The notes under the pieces are model-generated. The model saw nothing but the letters and a program-made list of their open reading frames with translations, was not told the origin of the DNA and did not search any database. A stretch of 46,375 nt of DNA from Mesostigma viride (Eukaryota; Streptophyta; Mesostigmatophyceae; Mesostigmatales; Mesostigmataceae). The position numbers were made by a program, and so were the translations under genes. The stretch is from assembly GCA_009746045.1 (NCBI GenBank), contig RPFO01000815.1, forward strand, positions 1 to 46,375. Direction: 5' to 3'. Positions 1 through 12,000 of this stretch are shown piece after piece. How positions within the stretch are numbered: position 1 is the stretch's first letter; each line of letters starts with the position of its first letter.

Positions 1-3000
1 CGGGGGGGGTGTATTTTCATGGATGCGGTGCATTTACAATTACCCATTCTTCTTAACGCTTTGCTGAAGCAGGGGTTGGGCATTGCGACGGAACTTGCCC
101 CCCCCAGCTCCCGCTCCTATCGCCCGTCCCTTCCCCCCCCCTTCCCTCTTTTCCTGCCCTCTCCCGTCAAACACATTGACTACACCACCCGCCTACACCG
201 GGACTCGCTACACCACCCGCCATTTACGACATGCAGCCACCACTCACCCCCCTTTCCCGGGCCTCTCCCCTTCACCACGGCCACCAGGGTGCCCACCCAC
301 CACACACACCTCCTTTTCCTGGCTCTGCCAATCTGCTAACCACGTGCGGACTCCACCCACCTATACGACCAACACGTCGCAACGCCATTCCCACGGGCCC
401 CCGACCCCTTTCCTGGCCCTCTGCCCTCCACGCCACCGCCACGGCTTGCAACGTGAACACGTTGCCTCCAGGGCGCCAACCAGCCGCGCACGTCGCGTCG
501 CGCCCGCACGTGCTCCGTGCTGGCCGGACAGCGGCGGCACGCCCCTCCTTCCTCTGGCTTCAACGGCCGCGGCGCAATGACCGCCAGCGCGTCGTCCCTG
601 CTGGGGCACAAGGGACGTCATGCCGCCGCGTGCGCCGGCGGTCGAGCTGCTCCCTCCCCCAGCCAGCACAGAAGATGGCCCGAATCAGAGGATTCACTGG
701 TTTACAGCTGCAACCACCACGACCCCAGGCGATGACGGTTCAGGTTAGCGAACCGGCCAAGCCCCAGGAAAAAAGGAGGGTTCATCATCCAGGCTTCACG
801 TCAACCGACTCTGTTCTTCCCCCAGTTCCGTCCCGCCGTACCCCCTCTCCGCTCTTCTCATACCTCCTCTCTCAAACCTTCCTCCCTCGTCGTCACGAGC
901 GGCGTGACGCCTCGGTGCGCGTGGTGGGACCCGTGCAACGGGCGCTGCCTGGCGGTGCATGAGGGGATGCACGAGGACCGCCCCGTGAGGCACTGCGGGT
1001 TTGTCCGGATGTGCCGCTAGCCAGAATAACCAACAGTTACTGCTGGGTTGCAGTACAGCCAGCAGCAACCCTCTGTGGCAGCAGCCAAAGGCGGCAACCG
1101 GGCACCCCGGGGGGGGCGGCGCTGTGCCCCCTTCATGCTGGACACCGCCTGGTGGCTACCCCCGGCCCCTAAACGGGGACAACACCCCCTTACTCCCTGA
1201 CCCAAGGCCTCCAGGGTTCCTCGGCGACCGACGAGCTTGCCTCCCTGCCGCCCGCGTGCCGCGTGGCAGTTGATCAGTGCGTCCGACGCGGGCACGGTCA
1301 CTCTCTAGGTCGCTACCTCCCCCCCTCCATCGCCCTCTTGCCATCGCGCGCACCGCAGGCGACCCACTCGGCCCCGTGGCGGCCACTCTTCAGTGGCATT
1401 TCGGGCACCGGGTCGGCCTCCACGTGTCTGCGCGAAATACGCTGAGGCATGGCGGTCTGGTGAGTGCATGGCGGTCCCCCGCCGCCAGAAACGGAAGAAG
1501 GGACCGGGGGAGAATTACCGACAAGCGGCAGTGGCAACGGGCGAGTCGCCAGCGAACGGTACATTGGGAGCCCACAAGGGTTCAATTCTGAAAGAGCATA
1601 AAAACCCGCTGGTGCGTTATTTTTGGGGGAGGGTGGCCACGGATGCCCCCCCCCCCTTGCCTGTCGCTCGTCCTGCGCGGCATCTCCAAAGAGTCACGGG
1701 CGAGCCGTTACTTCGCCCGCACCGCCTGGGCCTGTCCCCGCGCCGGACCGGCTGTCGGTGGGCAACACGTATGGGTGAGATGCTGATCGAGGGAGCAGGT
1801 ACTGGCGCCCCACGGGGTTGCCCTCCGGAGTCTTCCCCAGGGGGGTCGCGTTGGAAGAGCCGGGGCCCAGGGATTCAGTCGCGCTCAAGGCGCACGGGAG
1901 ACCGCCGTGCGGGCACGTGGCGCTGGGATGCTTGCGGCGTACCGCGGCCACGGGCGGAGCGCGACCGCCACGTTTGTGGATGTGGGCAGAAAGACGGGCC
2001 GTTGAATTAGCCGGATTGGAAAGGGTTGAGAGGGGGAGGGAGGGAGGGGGCAGGTGGAGGGCGGTTTTCTGCGTGCGGCTGAGGATGGCATGCGCGCGGT
2101 CGCTGTGCCTGGCGGTTCACCCCCGATGCGACCCGGAATCGCCAGCGGTGGGAGGCCATGTGACCCACATCACGCGGTGTCGCGGACGGGTGGCGCTGCT
2201 TGGGGTCCATCTGAGTAATTCCCCGCCGTACGGCGGCCTCGCGTTCCTCGTCTCCTCCTCCTTTTCCTCTCCCCCCTTTCTTACCCCCGCCCTTAGCGGA
2301 AGGGACGTGGATCCGCGACGAGCAGCCGCCACGCATGAGCGACGGGGTGGATGATCCTGATCTGATAACGGCGTCACCGGGTGATTGTTGCGAAGAAGGA
2401 CGGGGAATGGGAATCTGGCCGGGCGTCAAGACCCAGGATGGCAGGGGAAGAAGGTGGAGTAGTAGTAGTTACGATGTAAGGTCAGGGGTGGCGGAAGTGG
2501 GGGCTGCTACGGCTTCCCAAGGCAAACCCCCTTGTTGGCGGGCGGGTGACAGCGACAGTCGCTATTCGTGGTCTCGCGTGTCGGACACGGCGGGCCGCTG
2601 TGGCGCGGAGGGCGAGGCAAGAGACACCCTGCCAGCGAAGCCACGAGCCTGGCGCGGGTTAAACACTGTGTGACGGACGCCAGCGGGCGGCGTGTGGCGT
2701 TGTCGGGGGACGTGTTGGGTCTGGGCCGCATCGTGCGCGCGCGGGGATTGGGGGAGGGGTAGCTTCCTCGTCTGTCTTCTTCGCATGCAGCCCAGCAGGG
2801 GGCAAGGTAAGCCTTTGCACAGGGGCATGGAGGGAGGTGTATTCGACCAGCCAGGACAGCTGGGTGGATGACGGTCCACAAGGAGGAGCAAAGCTGGGTT
2901 TGCCGGGGACACAGAGCCAGGGTCAGGGTGGCACGGCTCAGGCCGATTGCAGAGGAGGAGGAGAGGGGATGAACAGGATTGGAGAGCCACTGGCCGCAGT

Positions 3001-4620
3001 GTTGCGGGAGTCAGCAGGAGAGCAAGGAATCGGATCCCGTGACGTCTTCGGCGCTCTCCGATGACGACAGCGTGCTCGTGGCGTCTTCGCATTTATATAG
3101 ATCGGTGGCCAGGGGGCAGCGTGTGCGCGTGGCGGTGCCAGATGTTTCAGTGGGGGGGGAAGGAGGCCGGACAAGGGGTGCCGGACCAGAGAGGTTATGT
3201 ATGCGCGGGCGGGGCCGCAAGGCGGGCCTCTCTCCGTGGCATCGTGAGCGGTACGGCCAATCGCGATCGCAGGCCATGCACGAATGGACTGCCACGTGTG
3301 GGACTGAGGAAAGAGAGGGGCGAGGTGCAGCAGACGACGCGCCACGGGTGCCGAGGTAGTATGACGGTAGTGGTCGTTGCAATCAGCGCTGCTTGCCTGC
3401 TGGTGATGGTGGGCGCGGAGCAAATGCTAGCATATCGGCCAGAGCTCGGCCTTGTCGACCGGCCACAGGAAACAGGGACGGCGGTATCCAGATCGCGCTG
3501 GTGCCCGTCACGGAATGCCTCGACGAATCAGCGATCGGTTAAACGCGGGGCCCAGTCATGTAGCCAATAGCGGGCCCCAGACAGCTGGGCGGTGCGGGGG
3601 TATAATGACGGCAGCGTGATTCCTCAAGTTGCGGGCCATGGCGGCAGGGATCGGTGTTCTTGCGCTTCCATAGAGGCTCAGGTGGGTGCGCTCTTGGCGA
3701 TGGCGCGCACGGCGGTGTGAATGGCGCCCGGGCGTGGCTGCATACTTGGGCCGGCAAATCGGAAGCCCCGGCGGGCGCCCAAATATAGCGCCGTGGGCGG
3801 TCACGTGTCATGGAACGGCTCCGGCGATTCTGGTGGAGTGTGGAGGCGAGGCGGTCCCTGGCACCTTGGGGAGGGTGGCCAAGGAAGGGGTGCCCTTGGC
3901 CTTGTTTTTTTTGTTTCTGGGGTGTGGGAACGTGCGGTTTTGAAGGGGTTTGCAGCGCAGTCGATGTGTGGCGGAATCTTGGGACGATGGCGCGGGGTCG
4001 GTTCCAGATCAGGGGTGAAGGGTTGCTGGTCGCGTGCTCACAAGAGGACCGGAAAGTGATGTGGCGCTGGTGGATGATTGCCAGAGACGAGAGGGCAATG
4101 GCGGGCGGTGGTGGGGAGCTCCTTTTCGACATGCGCGCGGTGCGGACGGTCCGTGTTTGTTTGTGGGGACGTCCGTTCTCGTCTTGCCCCGAGGGTCCTA
4201 GGCCTCGCCGAAGGGGATTCATGGGGGCATGCGGATCCTTCACAGAGCGGGGGTGGTTCACAGGGTCGTTGGCCAGGGCGGGCCTGGAAGTAACTGGAAT
4301 GCGGGAAGAGTTCGCTCGAGGCTTGCCACAGAGCGCCTGCGATGCATGTGTGTTGCGGGGGCGCAGCGGCCGCTCTTCCGGCTGCGGCGCGGTTTCCCCG
4401 GGGATGATTTTGAAGCTGAAGGAGACGTAAGGGTTGAAATTCTTACCGAGCTTGTAAGAAAGACGCTGTAGATGATCAGTAGAAAGAATAGTGATATGGT
4501 GTAGAAGTACGTCACTGAGACTGGGAGATCAGCATGGTACTCGGTGGTTCCATCAACATCCCACCCATGGCGGCGCAAGTAGTACTTTCTCGTGGTCGGC
4601 ACGCGGTGATGCATACCCTA
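1..4620. other. GC-rich region, no supported gene
   Basis: Every reading frame on both strands contains overlapping open frames of 60-240 codons, the usual effect of high GC content. Their translations are rich in Pro, Arg, Gly or Trp and show no domain or motif I recognise. The plus strand is C-rich over roughly the first 1.3 kb (runs such as CCCACC) and G-rich from about 2.0 to 4.4 kb. No TATA-exon-intron arrangement, tRNA or transposon end could be supported. A spliced gene with short exons or a decayed transposon cannot be excluded. Confidence 0.6.
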
Positions 4621-4771
4621 TAACTATTGGTATATATGGGCACAGGTTGTTCTTAGCTTAAATGTCTAGGTCTTCGGTAGAAACGTTTGCCCGCCATAAT
4701 TTTTTATGCCCACGCTACACATATCCACCTCCATTCATTTCCATCATTCCTGACTGACTTGACAAAATGAA

Positions 4772-4856
4772 AATAAGATAACAGCAGGCTCGTTAACGCG
4801 GATAAGATAACGCAGGCTAGTTAACGCGCGATAAGATAACAGCAGGCTCGAGCGTA
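4772..4856. repeat. short GATA-rich tandem repeat (~27 bp x 3)
   Basis: Three imperfect copies of a unit with the core GATAAGATAAC(AG)CAGGCT and a TTAACGCG linker lie side by side. Copies one and three have CAGCAGG, copy two has CGCAGG. The unit doubles the GATA motif, but I see no promoter context, so a regulatory role would be speculation. Confidence 0.7.
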
Positions 4857-4904
4857 CCATTGGTCTGATTCTTCCCAGCTTGCCTGCGCTAATTGTCTCT
4901 AGTT

Positions 4905-5500
4905 GATGTGCATTAATTAATGAATTAATAATTAATTAATAGACACGTGACAGCGTCACGTGAGCATAAGTCTCAGTGGGCAGGGGAACATGGGATGGAA
5001 TGGATGGAGTAATAAGCTTATCTAGGTCCAGTACAGGGCGGTGGGCACTTGCGGCCCGAATTCGCTATGGAATGCCAACACCGGTCACACGCGGAGCCGG
5101 CCCCCAAAACTTGGGGGTGGTCTCCTCATTTCACTACTTGGCCCATCGATCATATCCTTGCGTACCATCTGCCTCCATGTTACAGACAAAAACCAGGAGT
5201 CTGGCCCAGGTTGGTGAGCCCGTCATGTCAGTGTAGCAAGTCCATGCGAGTCTATCGCGAAAAGCCCAACGGATGGCGGCCCTGCCGCGCGCGGCCTGGG
5301 TGCACGCCAGGTGAGGACATTCGCCAGGCCGCTGGCGGGCTTGGCACTAGTCTATCTTGATGTATCATGACCTGAGTTTGATGTGCATGCGTGTTTGTTA
5401 GTACTCCGTCCGCCAGTATAATCAGCTTGACGGCTATACGCAATCTGTGTTGACGATGCCACCACAAAAGCGGCAAAAACGCAGCGCCTCTCGAGATGTA
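4905..5500. repeat. dispersed repeat, copy 1 of 3
   Basis: The copy begins with an AT-rich TTAATTAAT stretch and the palindrome CACGTGAC-AGC-GTCACGTG. A GAACATGG/ATGGATGG segment, a CCGGCCCCCAAAACTTGGG block and ACAGACAAAAACCAGGAG follow. It ends near a CAATCTGTGTTGACGATGCCACCAC segment that is recognisable again at the end of copy 3. No coding frame is conserved between the copies, so this is probably a non-autonomous mobile repeat of unknown class. Confidence 0.65.
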
Positions 5501-5854
5501 ATGGCAAGAATCGACCTAGTTCCGATACACAACAGTCACCCGCAACTAAAAAAATTGTAGGCGCGCACTGCCCATACCTATGGAACGTTCCGCCGCTTTG
5601 GCGCTGGCATATTAAAATAGTAAATGAGAAGTCAAATAAATAGATATTAATTAATTAATTAAACTCGAGCTCCTGTTGGGGAGTCACGGGAGCACCGGAG
5701 TGCTTTTAATCCCTGTATGTGCACTGCAACAGGACTAAAAGGGCAGACACCCCCTTTTCTAACTTGCTATGCCAGAGCATTGCCACCAGCAGCAATCGGA
5801 CACGATAGACGAGGATTCGGCAAGTTTGTGGTGCAATAAGACCCGTACACGTGA
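5501..5854. other. spacer between dispersed repeat copies, no gene seen
   Basis: AT-rich spacer with a TTAATTAATTAATTAA run near 5,650. No coding, RNA or transposon feature is supported. Confidence 0.5.
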
Positions 5855-6310
5855 GCATTAATTTAATTCATTAATAGACACGTGACTCCGTCACGTGAGC
5901 ATAATGTTCCTCATTGAGGGGAACATGGATGAATGGATGGGTAAGCTATCTAGTTCTAGGTTACAGGGGTGTGGGCACCGCGCCGAATTGCTATGAATGC
6001 CATACGCAGGGCACACGAGAAGCCGGCCCCCACAAACTTGGGCGGTGGTCTCCTTCATCACTACTTTCAATGCCATCTAGTCCTTGCGTTACCATCTGCC
6101 ATCCATATTACAGACAAAAACCAGGAGGCTGCCCGGGTAGCATGTGAGCCGTCATGCACGTCTAGTGTAGCACTTGTCCATGCCGAGTCTATCACGAAAG
6201 TCCACGGATGGCGGCCCTGCCTCGCGCGGCCTGGGCACCCAGTGAGGGACATATGCGGCCCAGGCCGCTGGGTTGGGCTTGGTGGCCAGCGCTTAGTCTA
6301 TCTGATGTAG
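5855..6310. repeat. dispersed repeat, copy 2 of 3
   Basis: Collinear with copy 1: an AT-rich leader, CACGTGAC-TCC-GTCACGTG, GGGGAACATGGATGAATGG, GCCGGCCCCCACAAACTTGGG, CAGACAAAAACCAGGAGG and GGATGGCGGCCCTGCC. Differences are scattered substitutions and small indels, so the copies are old. The centre of the palindrome differs (TCC here, AGC in copy 1) while both arms are kept. Confidence 0.65.
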
Positions 6311-6504
6311 CTACCTGATCTTGCGGCCAGGGTGCCGGCTAGGCCCCAGCCCGTTGTGAGCATATCGCTGGCAATTCCGGGGTTTGCATCCTGGAAATAG
6401 ACTCTATTATATGCTCACCAAGAACAGACAAGCAAACTGTGAAGCCCCCCCGGGGCGTCCCCGATAGGCATTCAAGCTAGTTGTAATATAGGGGGCAATT
6501 GGAA

Positions 6505-7055
6505 TGGAGATTAAATTAAATTTATTTATTTACACGTAGACGTGTGTTCACGTGAGGCATATAGCCCTCTGTGGGATGAGAAATAGGTATGGAATGGACG
6601 ATGAGCTAGAGCTATTATCTAGTTCTAGTGACAGGGTTGCGTGGCGCCGCGGACCCAAATCACTAGGAGTGCCGTACTGGGCCCAATGGTCACGCGCATG
6701 CAGTGCTCCCACGACTGGGGGGGTGTCCATTACCGTCTGCCACCTATCTTTATGTGTATCTGCCTTAATTATAATTACAGGACCATTAAACATTTTATTA
6801 TTACCATTAATTACATCAATGCATATCGCAGTTTGGCGTTTGCCACGCACGTGCGTCATGGCTGGCATACGGCCGGAGCTCAGGAATTGTGGCATCCGGA
6901 GCCGCAAATATTCAGTCGAACTTCTTTGCATCCCATGCGTCGTCTTAAGACGGCAGTCCGCCATGCACTGTCTTTATAAGTAATCAGCGCCTAGCGAGCC
7001 ATACGCAATGAATATTGTGACAATGCACCAAAACGCACTGGGCGCTCGACCAAAC
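6505..7055. repeat. dispersed repeat, copy 3 of 3 (most diverged)
   Basis: An AT-rich leader is followed by CACGTAGACGTGTGTTCACGTGAGGCATA, then GGAATGGACGATGAGCTAG and TATCTAGTTCTAG as in copy 2. The CATACGCAATG...GACAATGCACCA end corresponds to the end of copy 1. The CACGTG palindrome is broken here, and the middle has diverged or been replaced. No gene is visible. Confidence 0.5.
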
Positions 7056-9028
7056 TAAGTTTACCTCGCCTTGGCTGTACGAACATTCAGGCGCCAGCAG
7101 CTCCTCCGACCTAGCTGCGGAAGCCAACCTTCACGCGCTAATCCAAAGGTCTCCTCCCCGTTTACCTCGAACCTCCACGCAGAGCTCAGTCCCAAGCTTC
7201 GTCACCTGACGGCCCCAAGCGAACTCGAGGCGCACCACAAGCAATTCCCCGTCCGCCGCTTCCGCCCCTGTCACGAAGCAGTTCGACCTTTCGAATGGGT
7301 ATTTCTCACATCCACAACAAGTGCATGCTGAGGTCCTCTCCTTTCTAGCAATGCACAAAATCGACCTTTTCACTGGCCCTGGCCACTGTGAGACTCTCGA
7401 CGTACTATGCAACATGGGAAACGGCCGGCTCCACTGCACATGTGAGCCCCGGTGGAGATACCAACGTCTCGTCATCTTGACAAAGTATTACGCCTCCTCC
7501 TGCTGACAGGAAATGTTTTCCGTGGTGTGACGAGGGAATGTTTTTCCGTGGGGCGGCCTTGCGTTTGGTAGCGTGGCCCAAACATTTCTTGGCCCAGGTG
7601 CCGATACCAGTGCTACCATGCACTGCGCCATCACTCACAAACCCGCCCCCGCACGCCACAAGCAAGGATGATATGAAGGCAGTCGTCCAAGCTTGGCGCT
7701 CATGGAGGAGGCAGGAGCAAGTGGGCTGGCAGCGCCCATTGGCCGCCGAAGCTCCACGGCAACGGGCCGGCTGACAGTGACGCCTGACGGCGGGCCCCTC
7801 ACTGCCAGGGCCAGCCAAGGTACGGTCAACAAAACATTGAACCAAGATGTGCGCAAAAGCCCATTATGCCACTTTACCATCATTGCCGCGGGCCGCCTGC
7901 ACAAACATGTCACACCGCCACCAACGTTTCCGGGGACGGTCAGCCACTGCCACTTCAGTTGACCACTGACCGCCCGCCATGCAGGCAAAGTCGCCGGGCC
8001 ACGGCATCCGGTGTTCAAAGCTGGAGGCAGTCGCCACCAAGTCGAGGCCCTACTATAGCTGGCCACGTCGCACGTCCCCGAGTTGCCGATCGAGAACGAA
8101 CGCCCACCATAGCTGCCCAACCAGTGCCCGCGGTAGGGGCACCAGCAATGACCCCTCGACTCGAGCCTATAGCTAGCTAGCTCCTGGGTGACCTGCTCAA
8201 GAGCCAGGCAACCTCTCTCTACCACCACCTCCATCACCACTCCAAGCTCCAGGAGCTGGAAGACAAGCACCGAGTGAGGCGGCCGCTGACCGCGACCGCT
8301 GCCCCGGCTGCCGGGTCATCCTCAGGCGCTTTGACAAGCCAGGGGAGACCCCAGACTCTCTTCTCGACGAGCGGGCGTCCCCAACATCTACTGCTCCAAT
8401 TTTGGTACTTTTGAAATTCCATGCCTGGAGCGCAAAGTTTGCAATATATGTGCCGTTTGTAGCTCTAGCTCTATAATAACCTGACCAACCCCGCATTCCT
8501 CAAAGTAGCACTTGTTGCCTATTCTCAAATGTTATGCGAATCACATGATTAGGATCTGCTTCTCGATTGCTATTGCTCGAGATTCAATTAAGAATGATTG
8601 AGATCAATAAATGATGAACCAAATAAACCAAATTAGGCCACTTGACAAGTTCATGATCCATTTACATTGTACAATTAAGCGATTAATTAATTCATAAATC
8701 ATACATTACATGGGATACCCCCGTCGACGAGCTAGTGGTACGTACAATGAAACATTTGAGTTTGTAACATGTCTCCATGGATATATACATGTATGCTGGA
8801 CCTCGCGCATCTCAGCCCTCTAAGAAATGTTATTTGAACTCAGGTCTAGATCTAAATATATACATGATCTGGATAATATTATACACTTCCTTAAAAGAGC
8901 ATGAATCGAGCTTTACAATTCAGGACAAGGAACTCGTTTGCAAATCACGGCTGAAAGGCAAGTGCTCACAACGAAGCACGTGCTCTCAAGGCTGTCCACC
9001 TCGTCCAACCAAGCCCGGGCGAGCTGGC
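7056..9028. other. unassigned region 3' of the transposase-like gene
   Basis: 7,060-8,480 is moderately GC-rich with overlapping frames on both strands that I do not recognise. One stretch (8,181-8,415, plus) reads as a plausible hydrophilic peptide but has no start codon and no known motif. From 8,480 to 9,028 the DNA is AT-rich (for example GATTAATTAATTC near 8,690) and would be the 3' flank of the minus-strand gene. No clear poly(A) signal, terminal inverted repeat or RNA gene was found. Confidence 0.5.
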
Positions 9029-12000
9029 CTACTCAACAGGTCTCTTCTTGGCCAAGTTCGTGAGCCGTTTCTCGACGTCTGTCGGAATGGTCAAGATGGC
9101 CTGGCGATTGTTAGCTGGGTTGACAACAATGGTGTGTTCGAACCCCGCGTCCATGCACAGGTAGCAATTGACCAAGTTTGGCTGTTCAGCTTGCGCATCG
9201 GCGTCCATTTTGAACATCGTCGCCATACCCGGAAATCTGTCCCAGTAGCGCACCCCCACCACCCATTGTCCCTTACGGAACAACTCCCTATCGACCTTGC
9301 CGTTTCTGTCGGCCACTCGCCTCACGAAAGTAGCGGCCACCTGATAAGGCTCCTGCAAGACTTCCGCTAGCCAATATGGATGATCTGGATCGTGGGACTC
9401 ATCACCAGAGTAGGACTCGACGGCAAAAATGTCTCGCAGCTTCAGTCTCCTTCCCATCATCGTCCTCTCTGCCTGTAGTCTGTTCAGTCGCGTCCCTGCG
9501 TGCCCCCCTTGTCCGTTTGGGTTCCTTTGCACTGGCTCCCCCAGTTTGTGGAGCTTCATCCGAGCACCTCCCACATTCCAGCCGTCCATGTCGGTCCACT
9601 CCTTTCGACAATCCCACCACCTTTCCTCGGCGCACGCACCGCCACAATAGCAGGAATACTGGCGCAGCATTAAGCGCGTCACATTCGACTTGTCCATGCG
9701 CCACCAGTGCGCCTTCTTCACTCCTTTGATTTCGCCGCGCCCTGGGCTGTAAGGAAGCACCTGCGCGTCGAAGACAAGATTTGCACAAGGGAAAGTTGAA
9801 GTTACGAGACCATCGAGCTAGTTGTGTTTTATTAAGCACTCCTGATCGCCAGGACTCCAAGAACGCCCTAGAAACGACGGCCGGCGTAACTATTCCCTGA
9901 ACGAGGACTGTACACTTAATTACCTCGGGGAACTCGAAGAAGTTACGCCTGGTCGTTGTGGTCCCGCCCACCGCCCCCGACGCCAGATTCTCCACCAACT
10001 GGGCGGCCGTCTGTTTGTCCTGGTTCTCTTCCCTGATGTGCCACCTCCTCAACATGCACTTCACAGTCCCACCAGCTCCATCCACCTCCCCCTTTCCGTG
10101 CTGCTCCCCAAAGTAATTCCACTCAAATGACTCCAGGTGCGGATCCTCCGTCAGCAGCCGGGCCACTTCCGCGATCACATTCCTTGACTTGAACTGCATG
10201 GAGCAATTGTCCGACCACCCAATGAAGCGCTTCACCTCTACCCCTTCTGACCGTAGTGTCGCCAGGATTTTGAGGATAGCAAAACGGAGGGCCCGCCCGT
10301 CCCTTTTCATTCCGCCCTGTCCGATGAAGTGAAACTCCCTTCTCACGACCTTTCCCGACGCTGGATCCAAGTAGCGCACGATCCAGGGCATAAGGACGAA
10401 TGTGACTGGATGCCAATACTGTGCTTGGAGATTGTGATAGGTGTAAGACTGGTAGTTCTCGGCGTAATCTGTGTGGCATACAAGGTCCCCCACCCGCATC
10501 CTTGAGAGACATTCCTTGGAGGCGTCCGCTTGCCACCACGCGTTGAAGCAATGCTGGATGAAGTCCGGCCACTTGTCCACAATCGCCTCCTTTAGCTCCG
10601 TTGGTGTGGACTTGACGTCGACTTGCGTCAATCGCTGCCCACCAGCCTTTGCGATCTCGTCACAGTCGTCCTGCATATGCGCAATGTGCACATACAGAAA
10701 AGACATCAACTTCGACCCACCAATGACCTGTAGGAAGAAAAAAGACAGGACCTCAGGAAAAATTGAAAAAGAAACGCCTTGGGGCGCAACCACTCCACTA
10801 AAAATTACCTCTGGCCCAAGAACCTCAGGAAACATTGCAAAAGAAACGCCTTGGGGCGCAACCACTCCACTAAAAATTACCTCTGGCCCAAGAACCGCAC
10901 CCGGCGGCACATCCTGCATCTCGTATCTGGTCCATGAAATCAGGTGGTTGGAAGCCTCCTCCCGTTCGCATAACATGAAGTTCCGAATTCCACACTTGGG
11001 AGCCCGGCAAGTGCCCAACACACAAGCCTTACGCCGGATCGAGCAAACCCCCAACTCCTCGCCCAGGTCATGATCGGGCACCCCTTCCTCGTCGTCCAGC
11101 ACCCTCCCATGCATGGGCAGATCCTCAAGTTCGCCCTGAAAAGGCTGAACCTGCGGCCGCGACGACCCCACAGACGACCTCGAACCTCCCCCCTCCCTCA
11201 TCCCCTCCACCTCACAAGTAAACTTGTTCACCCACTCTGTCGTGTGAGTGGCTTTGAAAATGGAACATGTGGGCACGGACGACCCCACGTCGAGCTGGCT
11301 ACCATGATCGCACGCGTGGCATTCAGGTCCGCACTCGCATCTGGCATGAAAAGTTGCACGAAATTTGGCCAACCCCCCAACCATGGACTGCATGGTAGTG
11401 TGGTGCTGGCATGCGCACAAGTTCCGCATTTTCCACCGCCCCTTGACGCATGCGGGCATATGCTTGCAAAAAGTAGTGTATCCCACATGAACTGTGCTCT
11501 TCTGATTCGTGCGTAGCATTGACATCCCTGCCTCCGTCTCCAAAATCACCTGATTTCCCCCCCTCACACCCTCCTCTCCCTCCCCCCCCCCCTCCCTACT
11601 GTCCATCCGCCGCGGTGGCTTCAACTCCGGATGGCGGGAAATGAACACTTCGTAAATCTTCGACTTGGAGACAGTATAGTAGCGCGCACCCTCCGAAAAC
11701 GCTAGTGTATGTTTGTAATCCTTTCTTGTCCATTCACAATGAACATCCTTCATGTTCGGAGACGCCCGCGTCAAGTTATCATCCCTCCAGCACGCTTGTA
11801 TCAGGGCAATGACTTCCGTCGGAAGCTCGTCTTTCCTCCTCCTCCTCTCTGGCGCACTCATCAAAAGGTCGTCCTCCCCTTCTTCCATTCCATCCCTGTG
11901 ACCCCGAACAGTTGCGACAAAGCGCCTGTCAATCCCGAACGCGCGCTCCACAATCCTGTCCGGGACGCCCTCCATTGCCTTCGTAACAAGTCCACACAAG

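Noticed and set aside
3810-4430. 206-codon plus-strand frame as a gene
   Set aside because: Trp/Gly/Arg-rich translation of G-rich DNA, with overlapping frames of similar length.
8181-8415. Plus-strand peptide with LLKSQATSLYHHLHHHSKLQELEDKHR-like character as a gag remnant
   Set aside because: No start codon, no retrotransposon motif (zinc knuckle, protease, reverse transcriptase) nearby, and no recognisable family.
9873-9895. GGCCGGCGTAACTAT as a fragment of large-subunit rRNA
   Set aside because: Similarity to the conserved rRNA GTAACTAT region covers only a few bases; neighbouring rRNA sequence is absent.
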